This document shows positions 1 to 7,449 of a stretch of DNA of 43,262 nucleotides, piece by piece. The translations under genes and the position numbers were made by a program. This DNA is from a bacterium (GTDB taxonomy: Bacteria; Verrucomicrobiota; Verrucomicrobiia; Limisphaerales; RI-55): assembly GCA_016124235.1 (NCBI GenBank), contig WGOC01000018.1, positions 1-43,262 of the forward strand. The letters run 5' to 3'. Under the pieces are notes generated by a model, which saw only the letters and a program-made list of their open reading frames with translations, did no database searches and was not told where the DNA came from. How positions within the stretch are numbered: position 1 is the first letter of the stretch; every line of letters starts with the position of its first letter.

Positions 1-105
1 CTCTTCGAATACATCGAAGCTTACTACAACACCCGTCGCCGCCATTCGGCTTTGGGATACCTCTCCCCCAACCAATACGAAATTCAACACTCAACCAAAT
101 CCTAA
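1..105 (+). CDS. IS3-family transposase (OrfB), C-terminal fragment
   Basis: The reading frame is open from the first base and ends at TAA 103-105, giving 34 residues. It carries the terminal signature of IS3-family integrase-type transposases: F-E-Y-I-E-x-Y-Y-N followed by R-R-R-H-S-A-L-G-Y-L-S-P. This is the end of the rve/DDE domain. The rest of the gene lies outside the window, so it cannot be judged whether the element is intact. The right terminal repeat follows 9 bases after the stop, as is usual for this family. Confidence 0.9.
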   Translation, partial: LFEYIEAYYNTRRRHSALGYLSPNQYEIQHSTKS

Positions 106-139
106 CACTCAATGTGGTCCAATTTTCGGTTGCACTTCA
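1..139 (+). mobile_element. Right end of an IS3-family insertion sequence
   Basis: The transposase tail (1-105) is followed by a segment at 115-139 that starts TGGTCCAATTTTC and ends TGCACTTCA. Read in reverse it begins TGAAGTGCAACCGAAAATTG, which matches the usual form of IS3-family terminal inverted repeats (TGAA... with GGACC about 25 bp in). The element therefore probably ends at 139. The left end and the target duplication cannot be seen. The following gene has its apparent start codon (112) inside this IS end, which implies that the insertion removed its true 5' part. Confidence 0.75.
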
Positions 140-1323
140 GTGCTCTTCTCAGGCAAGGTGGGACCGATGAGGACTACATTCTGAATCCTGACTATGAGCG
201 CCGCAAAAGAGAGCTGGAGAATGTAGCGAACGCGCTCACAGACGAAGTCAATACGTATTGGTCTCAGAACCCTGACTTGCGCGTGGAACCGGACATCGCC
301 GTGATTGCTGAAACGCCGCCTAAAGGACAGACAGTATTGCGGAGAGAGCTAAAGCTGAGAATCAGAGATAACCGCCACTCACTTACGCTGCCATTCAGTG
401 AACATTCTGCTGGATTTCAATGGTTCTTTTCCTTTCTGGCTGCTTTCTCAGAGTATGAAATGGAAGATCCCCCCGTTGTGATTCTCTTGGATGAGCCTGC
501 GGTTGGATTACATGCCAAGGCACAGGACGACTTCCTGCGATTCATCGAAGAACGTCTGACCAAACGTTGTCAGGTCATCTACACAACGCATTCGCCATTC
601 ATGGTTCAGCCCGGCAAGTTGGAGCGCGTGCGACTGGTTGAGGACCGAGGAAAGGTAGAAGGTTCCGTGATAAGCAGTGATGTTCTTTCGCGGGATAGAG
701 ATACCTTGTTTCCGTTGCAGGGCGCGCTCGGGTACGACCTGGTTCAGCACCTGTTTGTCCATGAGAACAACCTCGTGGTAGAGGGCACATCCGACTATGC
801 TTACATTAAAATGATTTCCGACTTCCTAGCGGCAAAGGGCCGCCCGAGTTTGGATCCAAAGTGGAGCATCGTCCCCGTGGGAGGTGCCGATCTGATACCG
901 ACCTTCGTTGCACTACTTGGAAATCACCTCAAAGTGACGGTGCTTGTGGACTCCCGCAAGGAGGGCCATCAGAAGCTCGAGCGTATGTCTAAGGAAGGAT
1001 ACTTGAAGAGGCAGCGCATCATTCTGGTTGGTGAGATCCTCGGTCGAAGATCCGGAGATATCGAAGATCTGTTCGAAGAAGGAGAATATCTGGACCTTTA
1101 CAACAAAGCCTTCGGAAAGTCGCTTCAACCAACGGAGGTCGTGGGCAATGACCCCATCGTAGCCCGGATTGCTCGCCATGAAAATGTCGATCGCTTTGAT
1201 CATGGCCGACCGGCTGATGTTATTCTGCGCGATCGAGATTCCATTCTTTCAAAACTCAGCAACGGAACTTTTGAGCGTTTCGAGCGACTCTTCGATTGTA
1301 TCAACAAGACGTTGGGCATGTAG
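112..1323 (+). CDS. OLD-family ATPase/TOPRIM nuclease, 5'-truncated by the IS
   Basis: This is the C-terminal two thirds of an OLD-like ATP-dependent endonuclease, a family common in phage defence (known for the family). Visible parts are an ABC-type signature S-A-G-F-Q-W-F-F-S-F (about residue 98), Walker B V-I-L-L-D-E-P (about 122), an H-switch Y-T-T-H-S-P-F (about 156), and a TOPRIM part with V-V-E-G-T-S-D (about 224) and V-L-V-D-S-R. No Walker A (GxxxxGKS/T) is present, although an active ATPase needs one at its N-terminus. The only ATG lies inside the IS terminal repeat, so the first ten or so residues are IS-encoded. GC is lower than in neighbouring genes, which hints at an acquired gene. 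It is probably inactive as an ATPase. Partner genes, if any, lie upstream of the window or are lost. Confidence 0.75.
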   Translation: MWSNFRLHFSALLRQGGTDEDYILNPDYERRKRELENVANALTDEVNTYWSQNPDLRVEPDIAVIAETPPKGQTVLRRELKLRIRDNRHSLTLPFSEHSAGFQWFFSFLAAFSEYEMEDPPVVILLDEPAVGLHAKAQDDFLRFIEERLTKRCQVIYTTHSPFMVQPGKLERVRLVEDRGKVEGSVISSDVLSRDRDTLFPLQGALGYDLVQHLFVHENNLVVEGTSDYAYIKMISDFLAAKGRPSLDPKWSIVPVGGADLIPTFVALLGNHLKVTVLVDSRKEGHQKLERMSKEGYLKRQRIILVGEILGRRSGDIEDLFEEGEYLDLYNKAFGKSLQPTEVVGNDPIVARIARHENVDRFDHGRPADVILRDRDSILSKLSNGTFERFERLFDCINKTLGM

Positions 1324-1455
1324 AGTTGCCTCTCGTTGCGCATCAGCGGCTGTTCCCAGTCGCGTTCCCAATTTGCCGTCCGTGAACAACAACGCCGCCA
1401 CAAGTGCCTTGAATGCAACCAGGTGACGTCGGAGAGTAATAGAACAATGCCTTCA

Positions 1456-1473
1456 ATTCCCTTCACCCGCTCC
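1456..1473. repeat. 18-bp direct repeat, copy 1
   Basis: ATTCCCTTCACCCGCTCC occurs here and identically at 5910-5927, in the same orientation. The two copies flank the 1597-5778 gene, and both are followed by a C/T-rich tract. The rest of the gap 1324-1596 shows no gene or RNA that I can support. Confidence 0.6.
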
Positions 1474-1596
1474 GCTTCCCTTTTTCCGAGTTAAACCCAC
1501 ATCGAGGCCTCTCGCCGAACGGGTTTGCATCTCCTCTGAATTCAAGCGTCGCCCAATCACGGTGCCCGTCGGTGCGCAAGCCGGCTCATTTTGGGA

Positions 1597-4500
1597 TCAC
1601 GGCTGTTCGATCGCGCGGTAGAATTGATACGGATGGTTCGCGGCGTTCGGGTCCGTCAGCGGGAAGATGTCCGCCGGCGCGACGTTGGTTCCCAACGTCA
1701 TCCAGTTGAACAGGTCGGTGGACGACTGGAACAGATACGTTTTGCCGGTGATGCCTTCCAGATTCATCTGGAACTGGCCGCCGGTGTTGAAGCCGTAGCC
1801 GGAAAGGACCACGGGCGGCCGGATTGTGAACGTCACAGTGGCGGCGACGGAGTTGTTGAAACCGAATTCAAATGCCGTCGCCCGTACGGTCGTCGTGGTC
1901 GAGAGCGTCAACTCACCGGTGTAAAGCGTGGACGTGGCTGTTGGCAACGATCCGTCCAGCGTGTATCGCAATTGTGCCTGCGTATCCGGGTGGTCCAACG
2001 TGACACCGACCGGTCCGAAAGCGAGGCCGCCCGCCGGGTTGATGGTTGGCGGCGCCAGTGCCGGTGTGCCGGGCAGGCTGTTGATCCAGTCGCCGATGAC
2101 CTGCACGGCATTGGTGTCGATCAAATTGCGCGCCAGCGCCGGCATTTTGATTTGCGAATCGGTGGAATTCATCCGGTCGTAAAGCACCGAGCGCCACACA
2201 TCCTTGCCCACCACGATGCGCGCATTGTCGTAACCCAGATCGCCCTTCGTCAGCACGCCGTCGATGATCCCCTGGTTCGCCAGCGGTGTGTCATAGCGCG
2301 CGTCGAAGGAGGCCAGCGCGCCGCCGGGACGGTGACATTGGGCGCAGTTGGCGTCGATGTAGGAGCGGGCGCGATCCTCCAGCGAGGCGGTCGTGTTGGT
2401 GATCGCGACCAGTTTCGTTAAACCGGCGATGTCAAACTCGTTCGCGATCGGTGGATTGAACATCCCCAGCTGATTCAAGGTGCGCAACTGGTTGTCGGTG
2501 TGTCCCGAGTCCGGGTAAAGCAGGTCGCCGTTCAACTGGCGGGTCTTCACGCCCAGCACATAACCGGCGGCCGGCGTGTGGCAGGTCAGGCAATCCTCGG
2601 GGCTCGGATAATACCACGTCTGCGTGCGCGTTCCGCTCGCGGTCTGGATGAGAATGTTCTCGGTCTGGCTCGTCGTCAGCAGATCGGCGTCGCTGTTGTC
2701 GGATCGCCATTTGTAGGTGACACCGTAAACGGCGCCATTGGTGTCGCGCACCAGCAACCGCGTTTCCAACCGGCGCCGTTGCGAGAGGTCCAGTTCGTTG
2801 GTGGCGAGCTCGAAATGTTTCACAAAGATGGTGCCGGCCGGGAACGTCCATTCGCCGGTGGTCGCAAAACCGATCTGTTCGGACGCGGTGTAGGGAGCGC
2901 CGTCGTCGGGCACCGAGAGCCATCGCGTCTTGTAGGCCCCGTCCGACCACAGCGGCGTGTTGACATTGTACGATATCAAGCCGTTTGCGTGCGCGAGCGT
3001 GGTGGTGTCCATGAAGGCGCCGGTTTGCGAGAGCAAGGGCGGGAGCGTTCCGGCAAAACTTTTCGGCATGTTGAGGAACGCGGCCGCGGCCGGGCGGTTG
3101 ACCAGACCGTAGGGCGTGCCCAACGAAGCGTTGATGGTCAGGCTCACCGGCGCCGAAGTGCTGCTCAAGCCGCCATCGTCGGTCGCCACCGCCGTGAGGC
3201 TGTAGGAGCCGGGGCTTACCTTCGTCCAAGTGAACTCAAAAGGTTCCTGGTTCAACGTGGCGATGTGGTTCGCGCCGGAATAGAATTCAACCTTGGTTAC
3301 CGTTCCGTCCGGATCGACGGCATCGGCACTGACGGGAACGGCGGCGGAATCCGCCGTGTAAGTCGAGCCGCCGGTGGGACTGGTCAAACTCACCGTCGGC
3401 GGCACGTCGTTGGTGGGATACAATTGCGACTGCGGGATGATCGCCTTCGCGGTGGAAGGGCTGCTCCACGAAAGCTGGGCGACAGCGCCGCCACCGTTCT
3501 CGTAGTAAGCCATCGCGATGTCGTAGCGCTTGCCGGCTTCAAGCGCGATGGAGCCGCTCCATTCCGTCGGCGCCTGGTCGATCCATTTGTCGATGACCAG
3601 TTGATTGTTCACCCACAGGCGCACGCCGTCGTCGGTGGTGGTCCAAAACGTGTAGCTCTCGTTGAACTGCGGCTGCACCTGTCCGGTCCAGAGGGCCGTA
3701 AAACTATCGACCGAAATGGACGCATCCGGCGAGCCGCTACCCCAGTTGAAATTCACCGTTGGATCGATCCGCGCCAGCGTTGGCGTGCCGTTGGTTGTCT
3801 TCAACTGGCTCGTCCAATAACGGGCGGTCAGGCCGGTTCCTTTGCCGACGACCAGGCTGTTGAGAAACGTGGCCGAGGAGACCGCGCTGTCCACGAGACC
3901 GGGCGCGGTGGCAAACGCCTTCACCGCACCGGAGGTGGTGACGAGGATCGGGCCCGTGTAGGGCGTCGACGCAGTCGTGGGTGTTGAACCATCGATCGTG
4001 TAGTAAATCTGTGCGTTGGGCGTCGAGTCGCTGAGAGTGACCGAGACCGAATCGGTGAACACGCCGCCGTTGGGACTAATGGTCGGCGCCGCAGTCCAGC
4101 CCGCCGCCAGGCCGAAAACCGAAACGCTGTATTGTGAACCCACATACACCTTGCCATTGGCGACGGTGGGCACCGTGAACTTGACGGCGCCGCCCAGTTG
4201 ATCCCGCAGACCCGACTGCGCGCTGTTGTAAAGTTCGCTGGTCAGGTTGGTCGCGTTGTAGGCGTGCAAAATACCCGGGCCGCTGCTGCCGTACGCGCTG
4301 TTTTGCAGCGTCCACACGATGGCGTTGTCGATGCCGTTGGCCGACACCACCGGCGACGAACCGGGAAATCCGATGTTGCCACTCGTGGCCTCGGAGTACG
4401 GCGGAGTGCTAAGCACTCCGTTGGTGATCCCAAACGCCTTGAGGTGATCGCCGTAGCAACCGAGGTAGTAAATCGAGTTGTTGAAATAAGCCGGTGCGCC

Positions 4501-5778
4501 CATGGCGCCGTTGATCGTTCCCTTCGGCGTCACCTGCACGATCTGGCTGTCGTCGACCGAGTTGAAGTGGCCCATGTTGTCACGGTCGATCAAGTAGATG
4601 CGACCTTCTTTGCCCGAGCCGATCAAGAGGTGCGGATGGGTGGAGTTGCCAACGGAATCCGGCAGCACCACGTTGCCGCCCGAGCCAAGGTCCGCGTCCA
4701 CCGCGTTCAGGTTGTCCTGGTTGAACGGCGTGAAGTAATCCGCCAGCACGAGCAGGTTGTTCGGTTCGGTGCTGGTGGTGGCCAGTTTGATGAAGCTATC
4801 CCCGAGACTGTTCGTGGTCATGCTCGGATAGTTCGTATAGAACGTCCCGTTGCCGGTCTCAAAATAAATGTTGCCCGCCGCATCGGCGGCCGGACCCGTG
4901 CCCGCCTGCCAGATACCGGCCAACCCGCCGTTCGGCACCGTGTTGTAAACGCCCTTTTGTTGGAGCGTGGTCGCGTCATAACCGAGCAGCCAGCCGTGAT
5001 ACGGTCCGTTGTCGCCGTGCGACGCGTAGCCGATGTAGACCACGCCGTTGAGCAACAGCAACCCGGGCCGGTTCATCTGCCGCAACGAATTGAACGGCAC
5101 GTGCCCGGCGCCGTCATTTCCGTCGCCCGTCCCATTGACCGTCGCTTGGATCACGACGGGTCCACCCAGCTTTTCGTTGCCCGTCGCCGGGTCGAGCGCG
5201 TGCAGGCGATGGACATAGGTGCCGTTTTCCTTGGTCTTCGCCTCCAGGTAAATCGTCATGGTGTTAGTGTCGATCACCGGCGTGCTCGTGATGCCGATCT
5301 CGGGCACGATGTCGCCGGTTCCCACGTCGCCGTTTGGTACCGAAGTGATTCCCGCCGCCGGATTGATAAAGCTCACGTGCCAGAGTGGATCCGCATTGGC
5401 GCCCGCCGCGCTGTCCGCGTCAAACGCGTACACGCTGTCGTGCTCGGTGGCGATGTAGACGACGTTGTGCGTGCCTTTGCCCGGCACGCTGACGTTCGGG
5501 AGATACAACGGTTGCGCGTAAACGTAACCATCCACCGCATGAGTGAACAAACGGCCGAACGTCGATGCGTTGACGTTCACTGGCGTCAGGACCGTCTCGT
5601 TGGTGTTCTGCCCCGTGCGGGCGTTGTCGTAGTGCTGTGTCCAAACGCTGATCTGGGCATGGGTGTTCAGGACGCCGAGAAAAAACGTGAGCAGAGCAAT
5701 TTCGGAAACGTTCTTGAAGCTCGGGATGACTGACGACCCGGCGTCAGATCGCGCGGGCCGCGGGAAGGCGGCATTCAT
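1597..5778 (-). CDS. Secreted mosaic protein: beta-propeller, PA14, diheme cytochrome
   Basis: A 1393-residue exported protein. Order of parts: signal peptide (about 1-42, ending T-H-A-Q); a PQQ-like/WD-like beta-propeller (about 45-560); a chitobiase C-terminal-type module (about 560-640, Y-Y-T-I-D-G-S-T-P-T); a PA14 module (about 648-786, F-W-T-T-T-D-D-G-V-R-L-W-V); an Ig-like module (about 793-884); an SO2930-type diheme cytochrome domain (about 888-1229) with C-L-T-C-H near 1062 and C-A-Q-C-H near 1144; a second chitobiase-type module (about 1241-1316); and a C-terminal module with Y-L-F-Q-S-S-T-D-L-F-N-W ending F-Y-R. It may combine glycan binding with electron transfer outside the inner membrane; this is inference. 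The frame continues upstream to a TTG at 5892, but the ATG at 5778 directly precedes the signal peptide. No clear ribosome site is visible. Confidence 0.8.
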   Translation of the reverse strand: MNAAFPRPARSDAGSSVIPSFKNVSEIALLTFFLGVLNTHAQISVWTQHYDNARTGQNTNETVLTPVNVNASTFGRLFTHAVDGYVYAQPLYLPNVSVPGKGTHNVVYIATEHDSVYAFDADSAAGANADPLWHVSFINPAAGITSVPNGDVGTGDIVPEIGITSTPVIDTNTMTIYLEAKTKENGTYVHRLHALDPATGNEKLGGPVVIQATVNGTGDGNDGAGHVPFNSLRQMNRPGLLLLNGVVYIGYASHGDNGPYHGWLLGYDATTLQQKGVYNTVPNGGLAGIWQAGTGPAADAAGNIYFETGNGTFYTNYPSMTTNSLGDSFIKLATTSTEPNNLLVLADYFTPFNQDNLNAVDADLGSGGNVVLPDSVGNSTHPHLLIGSGKEGRIYLIDRDNMGHFNSVDDSQIVQVTPKGTINGAMGAPAYFNNSIYYLGCYGDHLKAFGITNGVLSTPPYSEATSGNIGFPGSSPVVSANGIDNAIVWTLQNSAYGSSGPGILHAYNATNLTSELYNSAQSGLRDQLGGAVKFTVPTVANGKVYVGSQYSVSVFGLAAGWTAAPTISPNGGVFTDSVSVTLSDSTPNAQIYYTIDGSTPTTASTPYTGPILVTTSGAVKAFATAPGLVDSAVSSATFLNSLVVGKGTGLTARYWTSQLKTTNGTPTLARIDPTVNFNWGSGSPDASISVDSFTALWTGQVQPQFNESYTFWTTTDDGVRLWVNNQLVIDKWIDQAPTEWSGSIALEAGKRYDIAMAYYENGGGAVAQLSWSSPSTAKAIIPQSQLYPTNDVPPTVSLTSPTGGSTYTADSAAVPVSADAVDPDGTVTKVEFYSGANHIATLNQEPFEFTWTKVSPGSYSLTAVATDDGGLSSTSAPVSLTINASLGTPYGLVNRPAAAAFLNMPKSFAGTLPPLLSQTGAFMDTTTLAHANGLISYNVNTPLWSDGAYKTRWLSVPDDGAPYTASEQIGFATTGEWTFPAGTIFVKHFELATNELDLSQRRRLETRLLVRDTNGAVYGVTYKWRSDNSDADLLTTSQTENILIQTASGTRTQTWYYPSPEDCLTCHTPAAGYVLGVKTRQLNGDLLYPDSGHTDNQLRTLNQLGMFNPPIANEFDIAGLTKLVAITNTTASLEDRARSYIDANCAQCHRPGGALASFDARYDTPLANQGIIDGVLTKGDLGYDNARIVVGKDVWRSVLYDRMNSTDSQIKMPALARNLIDTNAVQVIGDWINSLPGTPALAPPTINPAGGLAFGPVGVTLDHPDTQAQLRYTLDGSLPTATSTLYTGELTLSTTTTVRATAFEFGFNNSVAATVTFTIRPPVVLSGYGFNTGGQFQMNLEGITGKTYLFQSSTDLFNWMTLGTNVAPADIFPLTDPNAANHPYQFYRAIEQP

Positions 5779-5909
5779 GGTGGCGGAAAGAGGTGCCGCC
5801 GGGATGGTCGACAGCGGTTCATGGTTGATCAGGGATCGCTGGCTGCACGCTAAGACCTTCCTTTCGTCAATAAAGCAAAATCCAGGCTCCAAACGGCTAT
5901 GGGGGGTCG

Positions 5910-5927
5910 ATTCCCTTCACCCGCTCC
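5910..5927. repeat. 18-bp direct repeat, copy 2
   Basis: Identical to 1456-1473 and in the same orientation. It lies upstream of the start of the 1597-5778 gene. The similarity continues weakly into the next dozen pyrimidine-rich bases. Confidence 0.6.
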
Positions 5928-6030
5928 ACTTTCCCCGCCCGATCGTTTGCGCTTTCCTCGCCAAGGATTCTCGGCCTTGTCGGTTTTTCCCGACGCGCCA
6001 TGGTTTCTTACGTCCCCAAAAATTTTGCCC

Positions 6031-6060
6031 GGTTAACTTACGGTCAACTTTGGTTAAGTT
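6031..6060. promoter_or_regulatory. Three phased 9-bp direct repeats, candidate operator
   Basis: GGTTAACTT (6031-6039), GGTCAACTT (6042-6050) and GGTTAAGTT (6052-6060) are spaced 11 and 10 bp, about one helical turn. They lie between two divergent genes. Such phasing is typical of sites where an activator binds in tandem on one face of the DNA. The regulator is unknown. Confidence 0.45.
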
Positions 6061-6130
6061 TTTTGAGTTTGCCTGCTCCGTGGAAATCAGAAGTCGTTAC
6101 CGAATCGTTGTTGGTTATTGCGGAGCAAAC

Positions 6131-6502
6131 GTGATAAAAGGCCCGCCTTCAATGGACGTGCTTGATCTAATTCGCGAGGGTGCCGTGCTGTCTGCCGCCG
6201 TCATTGGCGGTGCCCAGATGTTGCTGGCGCCGCATGCGGTGATTCGTTGTGGCCGGCTGGTGTTTTACGATCTTGCTTCGGGCCGGGCGCGCTCGCTCCG
6301 GTTTGACGCCTTTGAGTGGGCCGGCGACCGGATCGTCTGGTTGATCGAATCCGGTGATCGTGTGGCCAAGGTGGGAAGTGTCTGGCTGGAGGTTCCCGAA
6401 GCGGGCCAGGCGTGGCGTCGCGACTGGTTGGATCAGCCGGAAAACGAGAAAAATTTGTTGCTGAAGGAGTTTCAGCATCAAGTTGATGCGTTGGAATTTT
6501 GA
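6131..6502 (+). CDS. Small protein of unknown function
   Basis: Not recognised. A GTG start at 6131 is preceded by GGAG at a 5-base distance and gives 123 residues; an in-frame ATG at 6152 would give 116. The protein has a short hydrophobic N-terminal stretch (A-V-L-S-A-A-V-I-G-G-A), a central part rich in beta-type residues (C-G-R-L-V-F-Y-D-L-A-S-G-R) and a charged helical tail (N-E-K-N-L-L-L-K-E-F-Q-H-Q). No metal-binding motif or clear membrane anchor is visible. It precedes another unknown small gene and a thioesterase on the same strand, with gaps of 79 and 140 bases, so a shared transcript is possible but not shown. Confidence 0.55.
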   Translation: MIKGPPSMDVLDLIREGAVLSAAVIGGAQMLLAPHAVIRCGRLVFYDLASGRARSLRFDAFEWAGDRIVWLIESGDRVAKVGSVWLEVPEAGQAWRRDWLDQPENEKNLLLKEFQHQVDALEF

Positions 6503-6581
6503 TCCCCGATGATGTTCGTTTGAACTTTTTCGCCGGAACGGAGTCTATGCCTTTACCGGTTGGCGGTAGCAAATTTGTAGT

Positions 6582-6860
6582 ATGACTCCGAAAAACATTT
6601 CTCCTCCCAGTGATCGCAACCAGGTGCTCTGGCTGCCCCTCGACAGTGCGCGGCTCTCCCTTTTGCTGGCCGATCATTGGCGTGAAATTGACCGTCAGAA
6701 GTTTGGCAACAAGGTCCGCGTGGAGCTGGCCAAGGGCATTGAGCAGCGGGTGGAAATGGTGGCACCGCCCCGGCAGGGCGCATGGGCGGGCCGCGGTCGT
6801 CGTTCCCAGACCGCCAACACCATCGAGCCCTTTCGCGTGCACGTCGCCCTGCGCGGTTGA
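6582..6860 (+). CDS. Small basic protein of unknown function
   Basis: Not recognised. 92 residues from ATG 6582. The middle is helical and charged (W-R-E-I-D-R-Q-K-F-G-N-K-V-R-V-E-L-A), and the tail is arginine- and glycine-rich (G-A-W-A-G-R-G-R-R-S-Q-T). There is no signal peptide, membrane segment or cysteine pair. No good ribosome-binding site is visible. It lies between the unknown gene at 6131 and the thioesterase at 7001 on the same strand. It could also be a chance frame; its residue composition looks more natural than that of overlapping frames, which is the main support. Confidence 0.45.
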   Translation: MTPKNISPPSDRNQVLWLPLDSARLSLLLADHWREIDRQKFGNKVRVELAKGIEQRVEMVAPPRQGAWAGRGRRSQTANTIEPFRVHVALRG

Positions 6861-7000
6861 TCTCTCGCGCCGCGCGCGAGCCCGCCATTCGTTTGACGGC
6901 AATACGTGCTCGTGTCGTGGTTTGTCGATTCGAGGCTTCGCGTGTTTACCAGTTGGGATTTCCGTTGTCCTGCCCTGATGGATCAGCCAAGCATCTCGGC

Positions 7001-7411
7001 ATGTCCAATCCGAAACTCACGTCCCGCTTGCGCGTTCGCAGCTGTGACGTCGATTCGTTTGGCCACGTCAATAACGCGGTCTATCTCCAGTACTGCGAAG
7101 GGGCTCGCAACGATTACATGCTGGATCGCGGTTTGACGTTTGCCGATTTCCGCAACTGGAATGCCGGCCCGGTTCTCACTTCCGCTTTGTTGAATTTCCG
7201 TGTCGCGGCGGTCACCGATGATGAACTGGAAATCCTCGGCGCGCTCGTGATCGATAGCCGCATTCGCTTTCACATGGATCATCGCTTGGTTCGCGCCGGC
7301 GACGGTGTCCTGGTTTGCGAGGCGAAACTGGATTTTGCGTTTGTCGATTTGACGACCGGCCGGCCATGCCGCATTCCGGAGGGGTTTCGAAAAGCATTTG
7401 CCGAGAGCTGA
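7001..7411 (+). CDS. Acyl-CoA thioesterase, hotdog fold (YbgC/FadM-like)
   Basis: A 136-residue 4-hydroxybenzoyl-CoA thioesterase-type hotdog protein, which would hydrolyse acyl-CoA thioesters in the cytoplasm (family knowledge). The catalytic-site signature is visible near the N-terminus: C-D-V-D-S-F-G-H-V-N-N-A-V-Y-L-Q-Y. The aspartate before G-H-V-N-N is the usual active-site residue. The length matches the family. The ATG at 7001 was chosen because the upstream extension of the frame is arginine-rich and unlike the family. It ends 26 bases before the convergent stop of the HTTM gene, with a hairpin spanning both stops. The substrate cannot be told from the sequence. Confidence 0.85.
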   Translation: MSNPKLTSRLRVRSCDVDSFGHVNNAVYLQYCEGARNDYMLDRGLTFADFRNWNAGPVLTSALLNFRVAAVTDDELEILGALVIDSRIRFHMDHRLVRAGDGVLVCEAKLDFAFVDLTTGRPCRIPEGFRKAFAES

Positions 7412-7449
7412 GCCGAAACCGATGACCGACGGAGCGGTTAATTCGGCTC
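7410..7449. terminator. Hairpin across two convergent stops
   Basis: GAGCCGAA (7410-7417) pairs with TTCGGCTC (7442-7449), and the stem continues with AACCG (7417-7421) against CGGTT (7435-7439) around a small bulge. It spans the stop codons of the convergent genes. There is no T-tract, so a role as bidirectional terminator is only inferred. Confidence 0.35.

Larger units (their letters stand above)
5779..6130. other. Divergent intergenic region
   Basis: This region separates the minus-strand mosaic gene from the plus-strand small gene at 6131. It holds the second copy of the 18-bp repeat (5910-5927) and three helically phased 9-bp repeats (6031-6060). No coding sequence in it is supported. 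Confidence 0.5.

Noticed and set aside
4198..5733. 511-codon plus-strand frame
   Set aside because: It is antisense to the propeller domain of the mosaic gene; arginine- and valine-rich with no domain.
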